64,000 nucleotides of DNA from JAEUSG01 sp964590225 (lineage in GTDB: Bacteria; Fibrobacterota; OXYB2-FULL-49-7; JAEUSG01): positions 1 through 64,000 of the forward strand of contig CAZPWS010000006.1 of the NCBI GenBank assembly GCA_964590225.1. The letters are read 5' to 3'. Positions 42,586 through 52,901 of the stretch are shown piece after piece. The position numbers and the translations under genes are program-made. How positions within the stretch are numbered: position 1 is the first letter of the stretch; the number at the start of each line of letters is the position of its first letter. The notes beneath the pieces were generated by a model. The model was not told where the DNA came from. It did no database searches and saw only the letters and a list, made by a program, of their open reading frames with translations.

Positions 42586-43310
42586 GACATCTCCACTTCC
42601 CCTGTTTGTTCAGATTCGTTCTGGATGATGAAAAAGGCGGCACCACCGATAATTGCCATGCCAAGCAGCACCCAAGGCCATTTTCTGCTCTTTCGCACTG
42701 TTGGGGTTGCTGCTTTTCCCGTAGTGGCGCTCCCCTCAATTGCTGGCTCAGTGGCAGCTTTGGGAGTAGGGACAGTAGCCGGAATAACAGTCGAGGGTTT
42801 AACAGTGGTTCCGTCAGAAGCTGCAAGGTCGTTTGCGACCGCCGGAAGTACATCGGTCAGAACGCCGTCAATCTCCCCCTTATAGAATTTGCTCAATGAG
42901 CGAAGAATCTCCCCCGTTGCTACGCTTATCATGCGGAGGTTTACGGAGTAAGTTTGTCCTACTTTTCCTACGCTGCCTGCAATCATATTGTCAACACCAA
43001 GAAGCTGGCCCATTTCAACTATGCACGCGGCATCAGTACATGCCCCACTTTGCTGAAAGCCCTGCTCCTGCAAAATAATATCCATTCTGCCCCGCTCCAT
43101 GACACGAAACACACCTGTGTTGGTTAAATAACTGGAGAGGGCATCAGTAAGCGTACTGGCTTCCCCCTCAGCAAGACCACGCCCATCAAGAGAGGAGACC
43201 GCAATATTTATTTTAGCGCCCCTTTTATCGGCTATAGAGCTGTTTTGAGCATAGAGAGAGACAAAGGAAGCCAACACCATCACAACAATTACCATTTTTA
43301 ACCGATTCAT
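42570..43310 (-). CDS. CsgG/LpoB-like domain protein with C-terminal membrane helix
   Basis: Signal peptide MVIVVMVLASFVSLYAQ, then a CsgG-type alpha/beta domain: NIAVSSLDGRGLAEGEASTL, VFRVMERGRMDIILQEQGFQ, LLGVDNMIAGSVGKVGQTYS, LRMISVATGEIL. A Pro/Thr/Ala linker leads to a single helix (WPWVLLGMAIIGGAAFFII) and a short tail. It is too short and its membrane helix too different to be a curli pore. It may be an envelope stress or LpoB-like protein. The lipoprotein gene downstream overlaps it. Confidence 0.8.
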   Translation of the reverse strand: MNRLKMVIVVMVLASFVSLYAQNSSIADKRGAKINIAVSSLDGRGLAEGEASTLTDALSSYLTNTGVFRVMERGRMDIILQEQGFQQSGACTDAACIVEMGQLLGVDNMIAGSVGKVGQTYSVNLRMISVATGEILRSLSKFYKGEIDGVLTDVLPAVANDLAASDGTTVKPSTVIPATVPTPKAATEPAIEGSATTGKAATPTVRKSRKWPWVLLGMAIIGGAAFFIIQNESEQTGEVEMSWPTD

Positions 43311-43406
43311 CTAAAACCACACCTTCCTACAAAGAGTAACAGTTACCAGTTATTATATACAGTCCGCGATGGTCTTTTCAAGAGCAAAATCAAATTTTGC
43401 AGTAAA

Positions 43407-46400
43407 TTACACTTTCCTTCTGATTTGCGTTGACAGATAAAGCGATGGTATAAACAGCATTGTAAGTACTGTTGAAGCAGCAATACCGCCAACTACAGTT
43501 ATGGCGAATGGAGCCTGAATACTGTTACTTTGGAAAGCCTGCGGCAAGGATGCCAGTACTATTGCGAGATTCATCATTATTACGGCTTTGAATTTTACAC
43601 TGCATGCCTCATGAACAGCCTTGTATGGATCCATACCTCCCTTAATTAGTTCCATCGCGTATTCAATTATCAAAATTGCATTATTTACAACAACGCCGAT
43701 GAGCATAACCATAGACATCATTGAAATCATCGAAAGGTTTTTCCCAGATAAAAAGAGGGCTAAAACAACCCCAATTAGTCCAAGCGGAATTGTTATCATA
43801 ATGTAAATAGGCATTTTAAGCGACTCCAGAATCGCGGCAAGGGCCATGTATGTTAACAGGATTGCAAGAACCATTGCCTGAATCAGACTCCCAAAGGTTT
43901 CCTTCATCATTTCCTGCTGACCACCAAACGAAATTTTATATCCGGTCTTTAATGGGATTGTTGAAGTAAGCTTTTGTAGTTCTCCCGCCTTTGTTCCTAC
44001 TGCGCCTTCGGAAACATTAGCCATGACAGTTACAAGCCGCTGTCTATTTTTCCTGTTTATGTTGGCTGCGCCGCCTTCGTATCGAACCTCACATAAAGCT
44101 TTCAGGGGAACCATACCCTTTTGGGTCGGTATGGGAATGTTTTCTATCGCATCAATGCTGTTTCTGTCATGCTCCAGAAGCTGAATCCTTACTCTGAATT
44201 CGTCATTATTCTCGCGATAGACAATATCTTCGTTACCGGAAAGAGCATAGCGAACACTTAGGCCAAGCATGGCAACTGATACACCATATTCATCAAGTCG
44301 TATTCTATCTGGTATAAACTTTACTTCGGGCTTTGCCAACTTCCATGAGCTTGTTATGTCAACAAGCCCCGGCACAATGGCAGCGAGTGTAAATATCGTA
44401 TCCTGTAAACGGAGAATTTCTGCCATGTCGTCTCCGGTTATTTCGCAGGAAATATCGCTCTGCGACAGACCACCACCCATGGCCGCAGCCTCTTTTATAG
44501 TAATAACAGCATCGGGAATATCTGATAAGAGAGGTCTTAGAGATTCCAAAACCTCTTTTGTTGATCTATTCCTGTCCTTAATGTCTTTTAAGCGGATTAC
44601 GAACGAAGCATAGTTAACGCCCTGAGCTTGTCCGGAGCCTCCCAGTGTTGAGTAAAGTGTTTGTATTTCATTAACCGACTTCAGCCTCTCTTCAACCTTT
44701 AGTATTGTCCTGTCCGTTTCCATTAGCGATGTGCCTGATGGCATTTGCAAGTCTATATTAATTGTGCCATAATCTCCTGCAGGAAAAAATTCAGCCCCAA
44801 GGCGCGAGCCGGCACCAACAAGAACCGTAACAAAAGTCAGAAAAACTATAAAAGCGGTCAGTTTCCTGTTTGTAAGACACCAGTCAAGTATGTTTACATA
44901 TGTCGATTTTACTGATTCGAGTGCCGAATTGAAAAGAGAGGTGATAGCGAATAAGGGGCTTTGAGCAGTTGCGGAACTTTTACTTTTAAGTAGTCGTGCT
45001 GCAATAAGCGGCACAATTGTAAAAGAAAGGGTAAGAGAGGCTATTGTTGCAGAGACTATGGTCAGGCCGAGCTGTTTAAAGAATTGACCGGTAATGCCTT
45101 CCATATTTGCGATTGGCAGGAATACGGCAATGTTTGTCAACGAAGATGCAATTACAGCTATAGCAACTTCAGAAGCGCCAAGATTGGCTGCTTCGGAAGG
45201 AGAGTTGCCCATGTCGCGATGGCGGACAATGTTTTCAAGCACAATAATGGAATTTGTAACGAGCGTTCCAACAGAAATGGCAAGAGCCATAAGACTCATG
45301 ATGTTTAAAGAAAAGCCCAAGGCATTCATGCCTATAAAGGTTATTATTACGGAAGCCGGTATTGTAACAGCCGCAATAAGCGTTACTCTCCAGTCTCCAA
45401 GAAAGAAAAGAAGCATAACAGAGGTGAGAACTATTCCCACAATTACATTAAAGTACATATCATTAACAGAATTGCGGATCATGGTAGATCTGTCAACAGC
45501 CACCTCTATGGTAACGCCCTCTGGCATCATTTCCCTTATTTCATCAAGCGTGGCAAGAATGTTGTCGGCAACCCGTACTGTGTTGGCGTCCGGCCTTTTT
45601 TGAATAGAAAGCCCAACGCTATTATTACCTTGGAAATAGGCCTTCTGACGAATTTCTTTGTAGGTATCCTCAATTTCTGCGATATCCTTTAGCGGAACAA
45701 ATACTACAGATGGAGGGCCTTGCTTGTTAGAATTATCCACTACAGGAATTCTGATATTCGCAATTTCGTCAATGGCAGAGAACTCTCCTTGCACGCGAAT
45801 GGTTTGCTCTTTAATATTACCCGACAAGTGGCCGCCAGGAATGTTGGCACTTTGCGCACCCACCATTGAAACTACCTGCATAAATGAAATGCCCATAGCC
45901 TCAATTTTACTCTTGTGGAGATTAATCTGTATTTCTCGCTCAAGTCCACCAGTAATGTCAATAGATGCTACCCCGCTTATTCTTACAAGCCGCTCCTTCA
46001 CCTTTTTGTCGGCAAGGTAGCGTAACACATCCGCGCCTTTATTTCCGGTTACTGCAAGACTAATGATAGGTTGGGAGTTAATATTGAACTTTGAGACAAC
46101 AGGTTTTTTAAGGTCTTTGGGCAGCTTATATAAAATTGCGTCAATCTTGTCCTTAACATCAATAGAGGCAATATCGGGATCCACTCCAAGATTAAATTCA
46201 AGAATTGCGAAGCCAACACCTTCCGAGCAGAAGCCGGTAATGTTTTTTATTCCGGATACAGTTGTCATCTGCTCTTCAATTGGCTTAAGTACGGACGATT
46301 CCAGCTCTTCAGGTCCCGCCCCTATGTAAATGGTTTGTACGGTAACAAAAGGGAATTCAACATCTGGAGTAAAATCTACTGGCAGATTAATGAAGCCAAT

Positions 46401-46478
46401 AATTCCAAAAACCACAAGCGCAAGAACTACCATAACAACAGCGGTAGGTTTCCGGATACTTAAGGATATTAAAGACAT
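43407..46478 (-). CDS. RND-family efflux transporter inner-membrane subunit
   Basis: The 1023-aa protein has the two-fold AcrB/HAE-type layout: N-terminal TM1 (ISLSIRKPTAVVMVVLALVV), two large periplasmic loops (for example GAGPEELESSVLKPIEEQ), and twelve membrane helices. Conserved stretches are MSLMALAISVGTLVTNSIIV and MVMLIGVVVNNAILIIEYA. The second repeats the first, as expected of RND pumps. It exports drugs, bile-type amphiphiles or metals by proton exchange; the substrate is not readable. It is the last gene of tetR-tolC-MFP-RND. Confidence 0.96.
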   Translation of the reverse strand: MSLISLSIRKPTAVVMVVLALVVFGIIGFINLPVDFTPDVEFPFVTVQTIYIGAGPEELESSVLKPIEEQMTTVSGIKNITGFCSEGVGFAILEFNLGVDPDIASIDVKDKIDAILYKLPKDLKKPVVSKFNINSQPIISLAVTGNKGADVLRYLADKKVKERLVRISGVASIDITGGLEREIQINLHKSKIEAMGISFMQVVSMVGAQSANIPGGHLSGNIKEQTIRVQGEFSAIDEIANIRIPVVDNSNKQGPPSVVFVPLKDIAEIEDTYKEIRQKAYFQGNNSVGLSIQKRPDANTVRVADNILATLDEIREMMPEGVTIEVAVDRSTMIRNSVNDMYFNVIVGIVLTSVMLLFFLGDWRVTLIAAVTIPASVIITFIGMNALGFSLNIMSLMALAISVGTLVTNSIIVLENIVRHRDMGNSPSEAANLGASEVAIAVIASSLTNIAVFLPIANMEGITGQFFKQLGLTIVSATIASLTLSFTIVPLIAARLLKSKSSATAQSPLFAITSLFNSALESVKSTYVNILDWCLTNRKLTAFIVFLTFVTVLVGAGSRLGAEFFPAGDYGTINIDLQMPSGTSLMETDRTILKVEERLKSVNEIQTLYSTLGGSGQAQGVNYASFVIRLKDIKDRNRSTKEVLESLRPLLSDIPDAVITIKEAAAMGGGLSQSDISCEITGDDMAEILRLQDTIFTLAAIVPGLVDITSSWKLAKPEVKFIPDRIRLDEYGVSVAMLGLSVRYALSGNEDIVYRENNDEFRVRIQLLEHDRNSIDAIENIPIPTQKGMVPLKALCEVRYEGGAANINRKNRQRLVTVMANVSEGAVGTKAGELQKLTSTIPLKTGYKISFGGQQEMMKETFGSLIQAMVLAILLTYMALAAILESLKMPIYIMITIPLGLIGVVLALFLSGKNLSMISMMSMVMLIGVVVNNAILIIEYAMELIKGGMDPYKAVHEACSVKFKAVIMMNLAIVLASLPQAFQSNSIQAPFAITVVGGIAASTVLTMLFIPSLYLSTQIRRKV

Positions 46479-46493
46479 CGGTTGGTTCCTTGT

Positions 46494-47528
46494 TTATTTA
46501 ACAATATTCACTTTTATTCCGTCGGACAATGCCGAAGAACCGGATAGAACAACTAACTCGCCTCCCTTTAGCCCTTCGGTAATCTCATAATGGTCTCCGC
46601 CGCGGATTCCAGTCTTTATATTGATCTTTTTTGACTTTCCGTTATCTATTATAAAAACGAATTCGTTCTTACCATCTTTTATAACTGTCTCCATCGGCAA
46701 CACTACTGCGGAACCCCTGCTCGCGACTACTGTCTTTATTGAAACAAACGCGCCCGGTTTCATACGCAATGAGCGGTTATTAAACTCAGCGTCAACGGCA
46801 AAAGCTCTGTTACCAGGTGCCCCTGCAATGGCAACCTCTGAAATATGCCCTTTAAGCGAATCTGCCCCCGAGTACAAGATAGCTGTTTGTCCTTTTTTGT
46901 ATTTGGCTATTGCTGTCTCATTTACGAGCAGGCGTACACGAATTGCGCTGATATCCGCAATGTCAATAAGAGGATTACCTCTATCGGCATTTCTATAAAG
47001 TGGCCGGTAAACCTGTGTAATAACGCCATCAAACGGGGCAGTGATTATTTCAGCCTTTTTAGCTGCCTTAAATGAAGTCAATGCTGCCGCATAAGCAGCT
47101 TTAACCTGCTCCAGTATTTCCTGTGATACCCCACCCTCTTTGTATAGCACCTCCGTCCGTTCCAGAGTCTTTCGAATGTTTTCGTAATTTGATCCGGCTA
47201 TCTCAAGCGAAGAAGGAATATCGGGATCAATTCTTAGCAGGGCCTGTCCACTTTTTACAACATCATTTGCATTAACAAACAGCGATTCGATTATTCCCGG
47301 CACATTACAAACAAGTGTTGCCTGCTTTATTCCCTCTATTGTACCTCCGGCTGTTTCAAACGATTGTATCTCGCTTCGGACAGCTTCTATTACAGTGACG
47401 GGAACACCGATTCTTCTTTGAATATCAGAAATGCTCTCACTTTTTTTAGTTTTATCTTTCTTGGAGCAATTGGTTAGAATTGCCAATAAGAGCACAGCGG
47501 TAACAATTTTTAGCATTGTGTTTTTCAT
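46494..47528 (-). CDS. RND efflux membrane-fusion lipoprotein
   Basis: From ATG 47528 (GGAG nine bases upstream) the 344-aa product has a lipoprotein signal (MLKIVTAVLLLAILTNC, lipobox LTNC). The MFP layout follows: a barrel-sandwich half (ATLVCNVPGIIESLFVNAND), a helical hairpin, the second half (GVITQVYRPLYRNADRGNPL), a beta-barrel and a membrane-proximal domain. It bridges the RND pump and TolC. An upstream in-frame ATG at 47549 is less likely. The stop lies 15 bp before the pump gene. Confidence 0.94.
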   Translation of the reverse strand: MKNTMLKIVTAVLLLAILTNCSKKDKTKKSESISDIQRRIGVPVTVIEAVRSEIQSFETAGGTIEGIKQATLVCNVPGIIESLFVNANDVVKSGQALLRIDPDIPSSLEIAGSNYENIRKTLERTEVLYKEGGVSQEILEQVKAAYAAALTSFKAAKKAEIITAPFDGVITQVYRPLYRNADRGNPLIDIADISAIRVRLLVNETAIAKYKKGQTAILYSGADSLKGHISEVAIAGAPGNRAFAVDAEFNNRSLRMKPGAFVSIKTVVASRGSAVVLPMETVIKDGKNEFVFIIDNGKSKKINIKTGIRGGDHYEITEGLKGGELVVLSGSSALSDGIKVNIVK

Positions 47529-47552
47529 TTTTATTTTCTCCGAAGCCATTTA

Positions 47553-48932
47553 TTAATATTCACCAACAAGAAGTTTTACATCATTTACGCTTGTATAGTA
47601 GGAGGCAAGGGCAGCATTATAAGCAATTTTAGCGTTCTTAAGATCAATTTCCGACTTTTGCACATCGGTAAGAATTGCTGCGCCAAGGTCATATGATTTT
47701 TGCCGTATTGCCAAAATTTTTTCTGCCATTTTAACAAGTGAGGATGTTGATTCAATTTTCCCCTTATTTACAGCCATAGTTTCATAAGCGGCACGCAATG
47801 CGATTTCCAGTCCTTCGCGGGTAAGCTTGCTTGCATATTCAAAATTCTGCATATCAGATTTTGCCTGTTTAATTTTTTCCGTAATTCCAAATCCGGAAAA
47901 GATATTTATATTCATGACAAGCGCAATTTTTCTGTCGTCGTACCATGTAAGTCCTTCATCAAAATTGAATTGAGATAGTTTTCCAATAGAGGCTTGCGCT
48001 GCAATCAAGGGATAATGGTCTGATTTTGCCAATTTAACAATTTGCTCCTGTACCTTTCTTCCTGACGCAAGCTGCTGGAGAACACTGTTTTTTTCTTTAA
48101 ATTTAGCAAGCGCATCTTCGTAAGAGAGATTATAGGTAGTTACAGGAAAATCCCCCTTTATTTCAAATGATTCATAGTTCTCCAGAATACCTCCCTTTGC
48201 AATTAGAGAGAGATAAAGCACTTTTTTTGCCGTTTCTGCCTCTTTTAGCGCAATGCGTGCCTGTTGGAGACTCATAAGCGCGGCAATTGTGTCTATTTCA
48301 TTCGTTTTACCGATAGAAAAGCGTAATTTGGCCAGCCTAAAAATTTCTTCATTTAGTTTGACACTTGAATCCATAATTTCGGTATTCTTTTTTATAAGCA
48401 AAGCATTATAAAATGATTTGGTTATTGATGCTTTTGTGGTGTCTTTAACAAACTCAAGCTTATGCTGCAGGCTCTCCTTATACTCCTTTGCCATTCGCAA
48501 GCCTATACCAACCTTACCTTGTGCGAATATTGGCTGTTTAAGTGTTAGTGAAATTACGGCTGTGTTATCCTTTGTCATATTAGAAAAGCTGCCAAAGGCC
48601 TGATCTAAAATTCCACCGAGGGCATACGCACCACGGTTAGTGGCGGTATCAATGCCCATGCCTGCAAGAAGTGAAGGAAATGAAGGCATGTCACCACTCG
48701 ATGCGAGTGGATTATATTGAGCAAAGGCATGTTGATAGGTTGTGGAAAAATCCAGCGATGGAAGCGCCGATCCCCAGTACTGCGATTCCTGTGAGGCAAC
48801 TTTTTTCTGTTCCTCTTCAACCGACTTAATGGCTTTTGAGTTTTCGAGGGCTGAACGAATTAGGTCGTCAACGGAGTAATCTTTGGCGTGAACAAGAATT
48901 GACATTATCGATAAAATTATAAATACTTTCAT
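47553..48932 (-). CDS. TolC-family outer-membrane efflux protein
   Basis: The 459-aa protein has a signal peptide (MKVFIILSIMSILVHA) and the internally duplicated TolC helical pattern, with repeat openers SVDDLIRSALENSKAIKSVEE and (second half) YEDALAKFKEKNSVLQQLAS. Coiled-coil segments such as AALMSLQQARIALKEAETAKK and VQKSEIDLKNAKIAYNAALA match the family. It forms the outer-membrane tunnel of the tripartite pump. It overlaps tetR by 4 bp and precedes the MFP gene by 24 bp. Confidence 0.94.
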   Translation of the reverse strand: MKVFIILSIMSILVHAKDYSVDDLIRSALENSKAIKSVEEEQKKVASQESQYWGSALPSLDFSTTYQHAFAQYNPLASSGDMPSFPSLLAGMGIDTATNRGAYALGGILDQAFGSFSNMTKDNTAVISLTLKQPIFAQGKVGIGLRMAKEYKESLQHKLEFVKDTTKASITKSFYNALLIKKNTEIMDSSVKLNEEIFRLAKLRFSIGKTNEIDTIAALMSLQQARIALKEAETAKKVLYLSLIAKGGILENYESFEIKGDFPVTTYNLSYEDALAKFKEKNSVLQQLASGRKVQEQIVKLAKSDHYPLIAAQASIGKLSQFNFDEGLTWYDDRKIALVMNINIFSGFGITEKIKQAKSDMQNFEYASKLTREGLEIALRAAYETMAVNKGKIESTSSLVKMAEKILAIRQKSYDLGAAILTDVQKSEIDLKNAKIAYNAALASYYTSVNDVKLLVGEY

Positions 48933-49582
48933 GCGGAAAACCCTTTCGTGATGAACTTCATCATGGAGTCAACCTCTTTTTCGATGTCTCCCATTTTTCC
49001 GGCAAGCCTCCATTCGAAAACGGTACCTCTTATTAATGCGCCTATAAAAAGCGAGTACTTACCGGCATGGATGGCTTTTGAGATTTCACCGCGTTTTTGT
49101 CCTTCTGCAAAAAGTTTTTCCATGAGTAAAGCTGTTCTTTTTCCTGTATCATGAAACAGTGACATGAGCGCTTTGCGTTGGTTACTGTTTTTTGTTGACA
49201 TATCGCAAAATCCCACCATTGCCTGAAAATTTGAAACTGTAAGTAAAAAGGCAAAGTGCTTGCCAAGTGCAGTAAAGATCTTTGTAATCATCTCTCTGAG
49301 GCGTGTTTTAGCAGAGCCGGAAGTTTCCGCAATTGCCTGAAGAATTTCAAGAATTTTCTCGTGCTCTCTTATCGCAAGGTGGAGAAAAATTGATTCCTTA
49401 TCCTCGTAATAATTGTACAGCGAAGCTTTGGAAAAACCTGCGACTACTGCAATTTCTTCAAGTTTTGTTTCGTGAAACCCTTTTTCGGAAAAAAGTTGGA
49501 TAGCCGCATCAAGTATCAGCGACCGCTTGGTGTCGCGAATAAAATCTTCCCGTATTTCTTTTTGGTTAATATCCTGACTCAT
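48929..49582 (-). CDS. TetR-family repressor of the efflux operon
   Basis: The 217-aa protein has an N-terminal TetR helix-turn-helix (AAIQLFSEKGFHETKLEEIA, VVAGFSKASLYNYYEDKESI) and an all-helical ligand domain. It is the first gene of the efflux operon and overlaps tolC by 4 bp, so it probably represses its own operon and is released by a pump substrate. I could not identify a clear operator in the 184 bp before the divergent gene. Confidence 0.94.
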   Translation of the reverse strand: MSQDINQKEIREDFIRDTKRSLILDAAIQLFSEKGFHETKLEEIAVVAGFSKASLYNYYEDKESIFLHLAIREHEKILEILQAIAETSGSAKTRLREMITKIFTALGKHFAFLLTVSNFQAMVGFCDMSTKNSNQRKALMSLFHDTGKRTALLMEKLFAEGQKRGEISKAIHAGKYSLFIGALIRGTVFEWRLAGKMGDIEKEVDSMMKFITKGFSA

Positions 49583-49766
49583 AAGTCACTTTTATTTACT
49601 CCGAATCAAATGTACTAATTTTTATGGGGAAAAGCAATACGAAAATTTATAACACTGTTAAATCCAAAAAACATCCAGTGCAGGCCATAAGACTTCTGTA
49701 TAACCTCTGCAAAAAAGTATCTTCTCGCAGGATTTTAAATCGCCCCCAATTTTTAAAGGAGGAATC

Positions 49767-51002
49767 ATGAAAAAAGTGGCATTGCTGTTTATCTTTACAA
49801 CATTGCTGTTTCTGACTAATTGCGAAAATCTTCTTATTGAGGAAGATGGTGGTGTAATTAAAAAGAGTGGCACTATCACAGAGGCTGAAATCTGGTCCAA
49901 CACAAATGCAATATATGAAGCTTCTGCAGTCCATATAAACTCAACGGTAATTTGGGGCGAAGGAATAACCGTATTGGTAAAAGACAGAGTAGATATAAAT
50001 TCTAACGGTAGCCTTATTATCCAGCAGGGAGTTACTGTGAAATTTGACGAGGATGCATACCTTGAAGTAGGCAACAATAGTTCCGGCACCCTGATTGCCG
50101 AAGGTACCTCTACCAGCAAGATCCGCTTCACTGCCAATAACAGTGGCCGATATTGGGGCTATGGCTATAGCAACGATGACTACTCAGGCGGTCTCTGGTT
50201 CAGTGACGGGACCACATTCAATTCAAAACTACGCCACTGTATTATTGAGTACGCAAAATGTGGTATTTATGCCACTAATTGCTACTTTGCTATTGATTCC
50301 TGTATAATTACAAATAACCGCTATCTTGGAATAAACTTTACAGAAGGGTCTTATCCTGATACAGCAACAAGAAAATTTGCAGGAAATATTATTACAGCGA
50401 ACGGTCGGTATCCCCTGCGAATGGCCCCAGTTATGGCTGGTAATATTTGTGATGGAAACATCCTGACCGGAAACGGTTCAGGGTATGATGCCATAGACAT
50501 CAAACATACCGGGTCGATTGAATCAAATAGCTCTGTTGTTTGGCGCAACCATGGAATTCCCTATATAGTGAATTACAATTTTGACATAAATGAGAATGGA
50601 ATACTTACCATTATGCCAGGTGTGACAGTCAGGTTCAATACTGGTGCGTATATTGATGTTGGTAGCGGCGGCACCAGTGGCACCCTTATTGCAAATGGCA
50701 CTCCAGTCGATTCAATAGTATTTACACACAATAATGTGGGAGCATACTGGGGTTATGGCAACGCAAATTCATCTTATAGCGGTGGAATATGGTGTAGTGC
50801 CGGCACAACCATGAACACATCAATTACATACGCAATAATTGAGTATGCCAGATCCGGTATTTATCTGGATGCAAATATTACCGTTACCAATTGCAGACTG
50901 GCTAACAACCAGAACTACGGCATTGTATATGAAGATGCCGCATACATACAAACAGGAAACACATTCGCAAACAATGGGATAGGGCAGTCAGTTGTCAGAT
51001 AA
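49767..51002 (+). CDS. Beta-helix lipoprotein with a two-fold internal repeat
   Basis: MKKVALLFIFTTLLFLTNC is a lipoprotein signal (lipobox LTNC). The 411-aa protein is a right-handed parallel beta-helix of the kind found in surface proteins of FCB bacteria. Two ~200-residue halves match: QQGVTVKFDEDAYLEVG with MPGVTVRFNTGAYIDVG, RYWGYGYSNDDYSGGLW with AYWGYGNANSSYSGGIW, and CIIEYAKCGIYA with AIIEYARSGIYL. No catalytic residues are evident. A very strong ribosome site (AAAGGAGGAATC) precedes ATG 49767. Divergent from tetR. Confidence 0.85.
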   Translation: MKKVALLFIFTTLLFLTNCENLLIEEDGGVIKKSGTITEAEIWSNTNAIYEASAVHINSTVIWGEGITVLVKDRVDINSNGSLIIQQGVTVKFDEDAYLEVGNNSSGTLIAEGTSTSKIRFTANNSGRYWGYGYSNDDYSGGLWFSDGTTFNSKLRHCIIEYAKCGIYATNCYFAIDSCIITNNRYLGINFTEGSYPDTATRKFAGNIITANGRYPLRMAPVMAGNICDGNILTGNGSGYDAIDIKHTGSIESNSSVVWRNHGIPYIVNYNFDINENGILTIMPGVTVRFNTGAYIDVGSGGTSGTLIANGTPVDSIVFTHNNVGAYWGYGNANSSYSGGIWCSAGTTMNTSITYAIIEYARSGIYLDANITVTNCRLANNQNYGIVYEDAAYIQTGNTFANNGIGQSVVR

Positions 51003-51032
51003 AAACAAACTTTATTCCAATCAAGGAGTCAG

Positions 51033-52901
51033 ATGCGCAAGGAAACAATAAGGAACATCGCGATAATCGCGCATGTTGACCACGGCAAAACAACGCTTGT
51101 TGATGCAATGCTTCGGCAGAGCGGCATTTTCAGTTCTCATCAGGAGGTAAAGGACAGGGTAATGGATTCCATGGATCTCGAAAGAGAAAAAGGCATTACC
51201 ATTATGGCAAAAAACACATCCGTATTTTATAAAGGGGTAAAAATTAATATTATCGATACCCCTGGACACGCTGATTTTGGAGGCGAAGTTGAGCGTGGTT
51301 TAAATCTTGTTGATGGTGTGCTGCTTCTTGTAGATGCGAGCGAGGGGCCTCTTCCCCAGACCCGTTTTGTTTTACGGAAAGCGATGGAGAAGAAGCTTTC
51401 CACAATGCTTGTAATAAACAAAATTGACAGACCAGATGCCCGTATAAAGGAGGTAATAAACGAGGTTTACGACCTTTTTATAGACCTTGATGCGACCGAG
51501 GAACAAATTGAATTCCCCATTCTCTATACAAACGCAAAAACAGGCGTAGCACACAAGGAGCTTGGGGATGCTTCCAACAATCTTGTTCCTTTATTCGATG
51601 AAATTGTAAAACATATTCCAGGTCCGGAATGTAACGACAACGAGTCAACACAGTTTCTCGTAACAAATCTCGATTATGACTATTATGTTGGGCAGGTTGG
51701 TGTTGGCCGGCTTGTTAATGGCTCACTTAAAATGAACACCGACTACGCCCTTTCCGGCAAAGAAGGTGTAAAATTAGGTTGTCGATTTTCTGCACTTTAC
51801 GGTTTTGATGGGCTCAAACGGAAGCAGGTTACTGCTGTGGAAGCAGGCGACATTGTGGCTGTTGCCGGAATTGAAGGAATGACAATTGGCGACACCATCT
51901 GTGATCAACTTAACCCCAAACCGTTGCCACGCATAAATATCGACGAGCCAACAGTCTCGATGTTCTTTTATGTTAATAATAGCCCTTTTTCCGGAAGGGA
52001 CGGCAAGTTTCTTACTTCGCGACACATTCGCGACAGGCTTATGCGTGAACAGCTTGGCAATGTGTCACTTAAAATCAAGGATACCGACCGTGCCGACTGT
52101 TTTGAGGTATGCGGCAGAGGTGAACTTCAGCTCGCTGTTCTTGTCGAAACAATGAGGCGAGAAGGCTATGAACTTCAGGTTTCGCGGCCAACGGTTATTA
52201 CCAAAACTGACGAAGAAGGAAAACTTCTCGAACCCGTCGAAGAGCTTTTTCTCGATGTACCTGAAGAGTTTGTAGGCATTATGACTGAAAAACTTTCCAT
52301 AAGAAAAGGGCGGATGACCAATATTCAGAATAAAGGCTCCGGACGCGTACACTTAAACTTTGTAATTCCAACTCGGGGACTTATAGGTTTTCGAAGCCAA
52401 TTTATGACTGATACCAAGGGCGCCGGCATAATGAATTCTCTTTTCAAAGGTCATGAACCCTGGTTTGGTACAATACAGCCTCGCCTTAGAGGAGTGTTGA
52501 TTGCTGACCGACCTGGTCGTGTGACGCCTTATGCGAGTTTAGCTATGGAAGATCGGGGAATTCTGATTGTTGAACCTAATACAGAAGTGTATAATGGTAT
52601 GGTTATCGGAGAAAGAAATAAGTCGGGCGATTTAGAGGTCAATATTACAAGGGAAAAAAAGCTGACAAACCATAGGGCTTCCGGTTCCGATCCAACAGTT
52701 ACCCTTCGTCCTGCAAAGCTCCTATCCCTTGAGCAGGCCATAGAGATGATTTCGGACGATGAACTTGTAGAGATTACTCCGAAAGTATTTAGAATCAGGA
52801 AAATGGAGCTCGATCCCAATAAAAGAGAGAAGGCACGCAAGACAAGAATGCTCGCAGCAAAGGAAGATGACAATGATTCTGATGAGGACGACGGTGAATA
52901 A
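51033..52901 (+). CDS. typA: Ribosome-associated GTPase TypA/BipA
   Basis: The 622-aa translational GTPase has G1 AHVDHGKTTLVDAML, switch II DTPGHADFGGEVERGL and G4 NKIDRPDARI. The BipA-specific C-terminal region includes VPTRGLIGFRSQFMTDTKGAG-like residues and SLEQAIEMISDDELVEITP. It acts in 50S assembly and stress adaptation. An acidic tail (EDDNDSDEDDGE) is notable. AAGGAG lies before ATG 51033. The 3' end overlaps galK. Confidence 0.97.
   Translation: MRKETIRNIAIIAHVDHGKTTLVDAMLRQSGIFSSHQEVKDRVMDSMDLEREKGITIMAKNTSVFYKGVKINIIDTPGHADFGGEVERGLNLVDGVLLLVDASEGPLPQTRFVLRKAMEKKLSTMLVINKIDRPDARIKEVINEVYDLFIDLDATEEQIEFPILYTNAKTGVAHKELGDASNNLVPLFDEIVKHIPGPECNDNESTQFLVTNLDYDYYVGQVGVGRLVNGSLKMNTDYALSGKEGVKLGCRFSALYGFDGLKRKQVTAVEAGDIVAVAGIEGMTIGDTICDQLNPKPLPRINIDEPTVSMFFYVNNSPFSGRDGKFLTSRHIRDRLMREQLGNVSLKIKDTDRADCFEVCGRGELQLAVLVETMRREGYELQVSRPTVITKTDEEGKLLEPVEELFLDVPEEFVGIMTEKLSIRKGRMTNIQNKGSGRVHLNFVIPTRGLIGFRSQFMTDTKGAGIMNSLFKGHEPWFGTIQPRLRGVLIADRPGRVTPYASLAMEDRGILIVEPNTEVYNGMVIGERNKSGDLEVNITREKKLTNHRASGSDPTVTLRPAKLLSLEQAIEMISDDELVEITPKVFRIRKMELDPNKREKARKTRMLAAKEDDNDSDEDDGE

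Noticed and set aside
49583..49766. Operator for the TetR repressor between tetR and the beta-helix gene
   Set aside because: No convincing palindrome could be picked out by eye in this gap.
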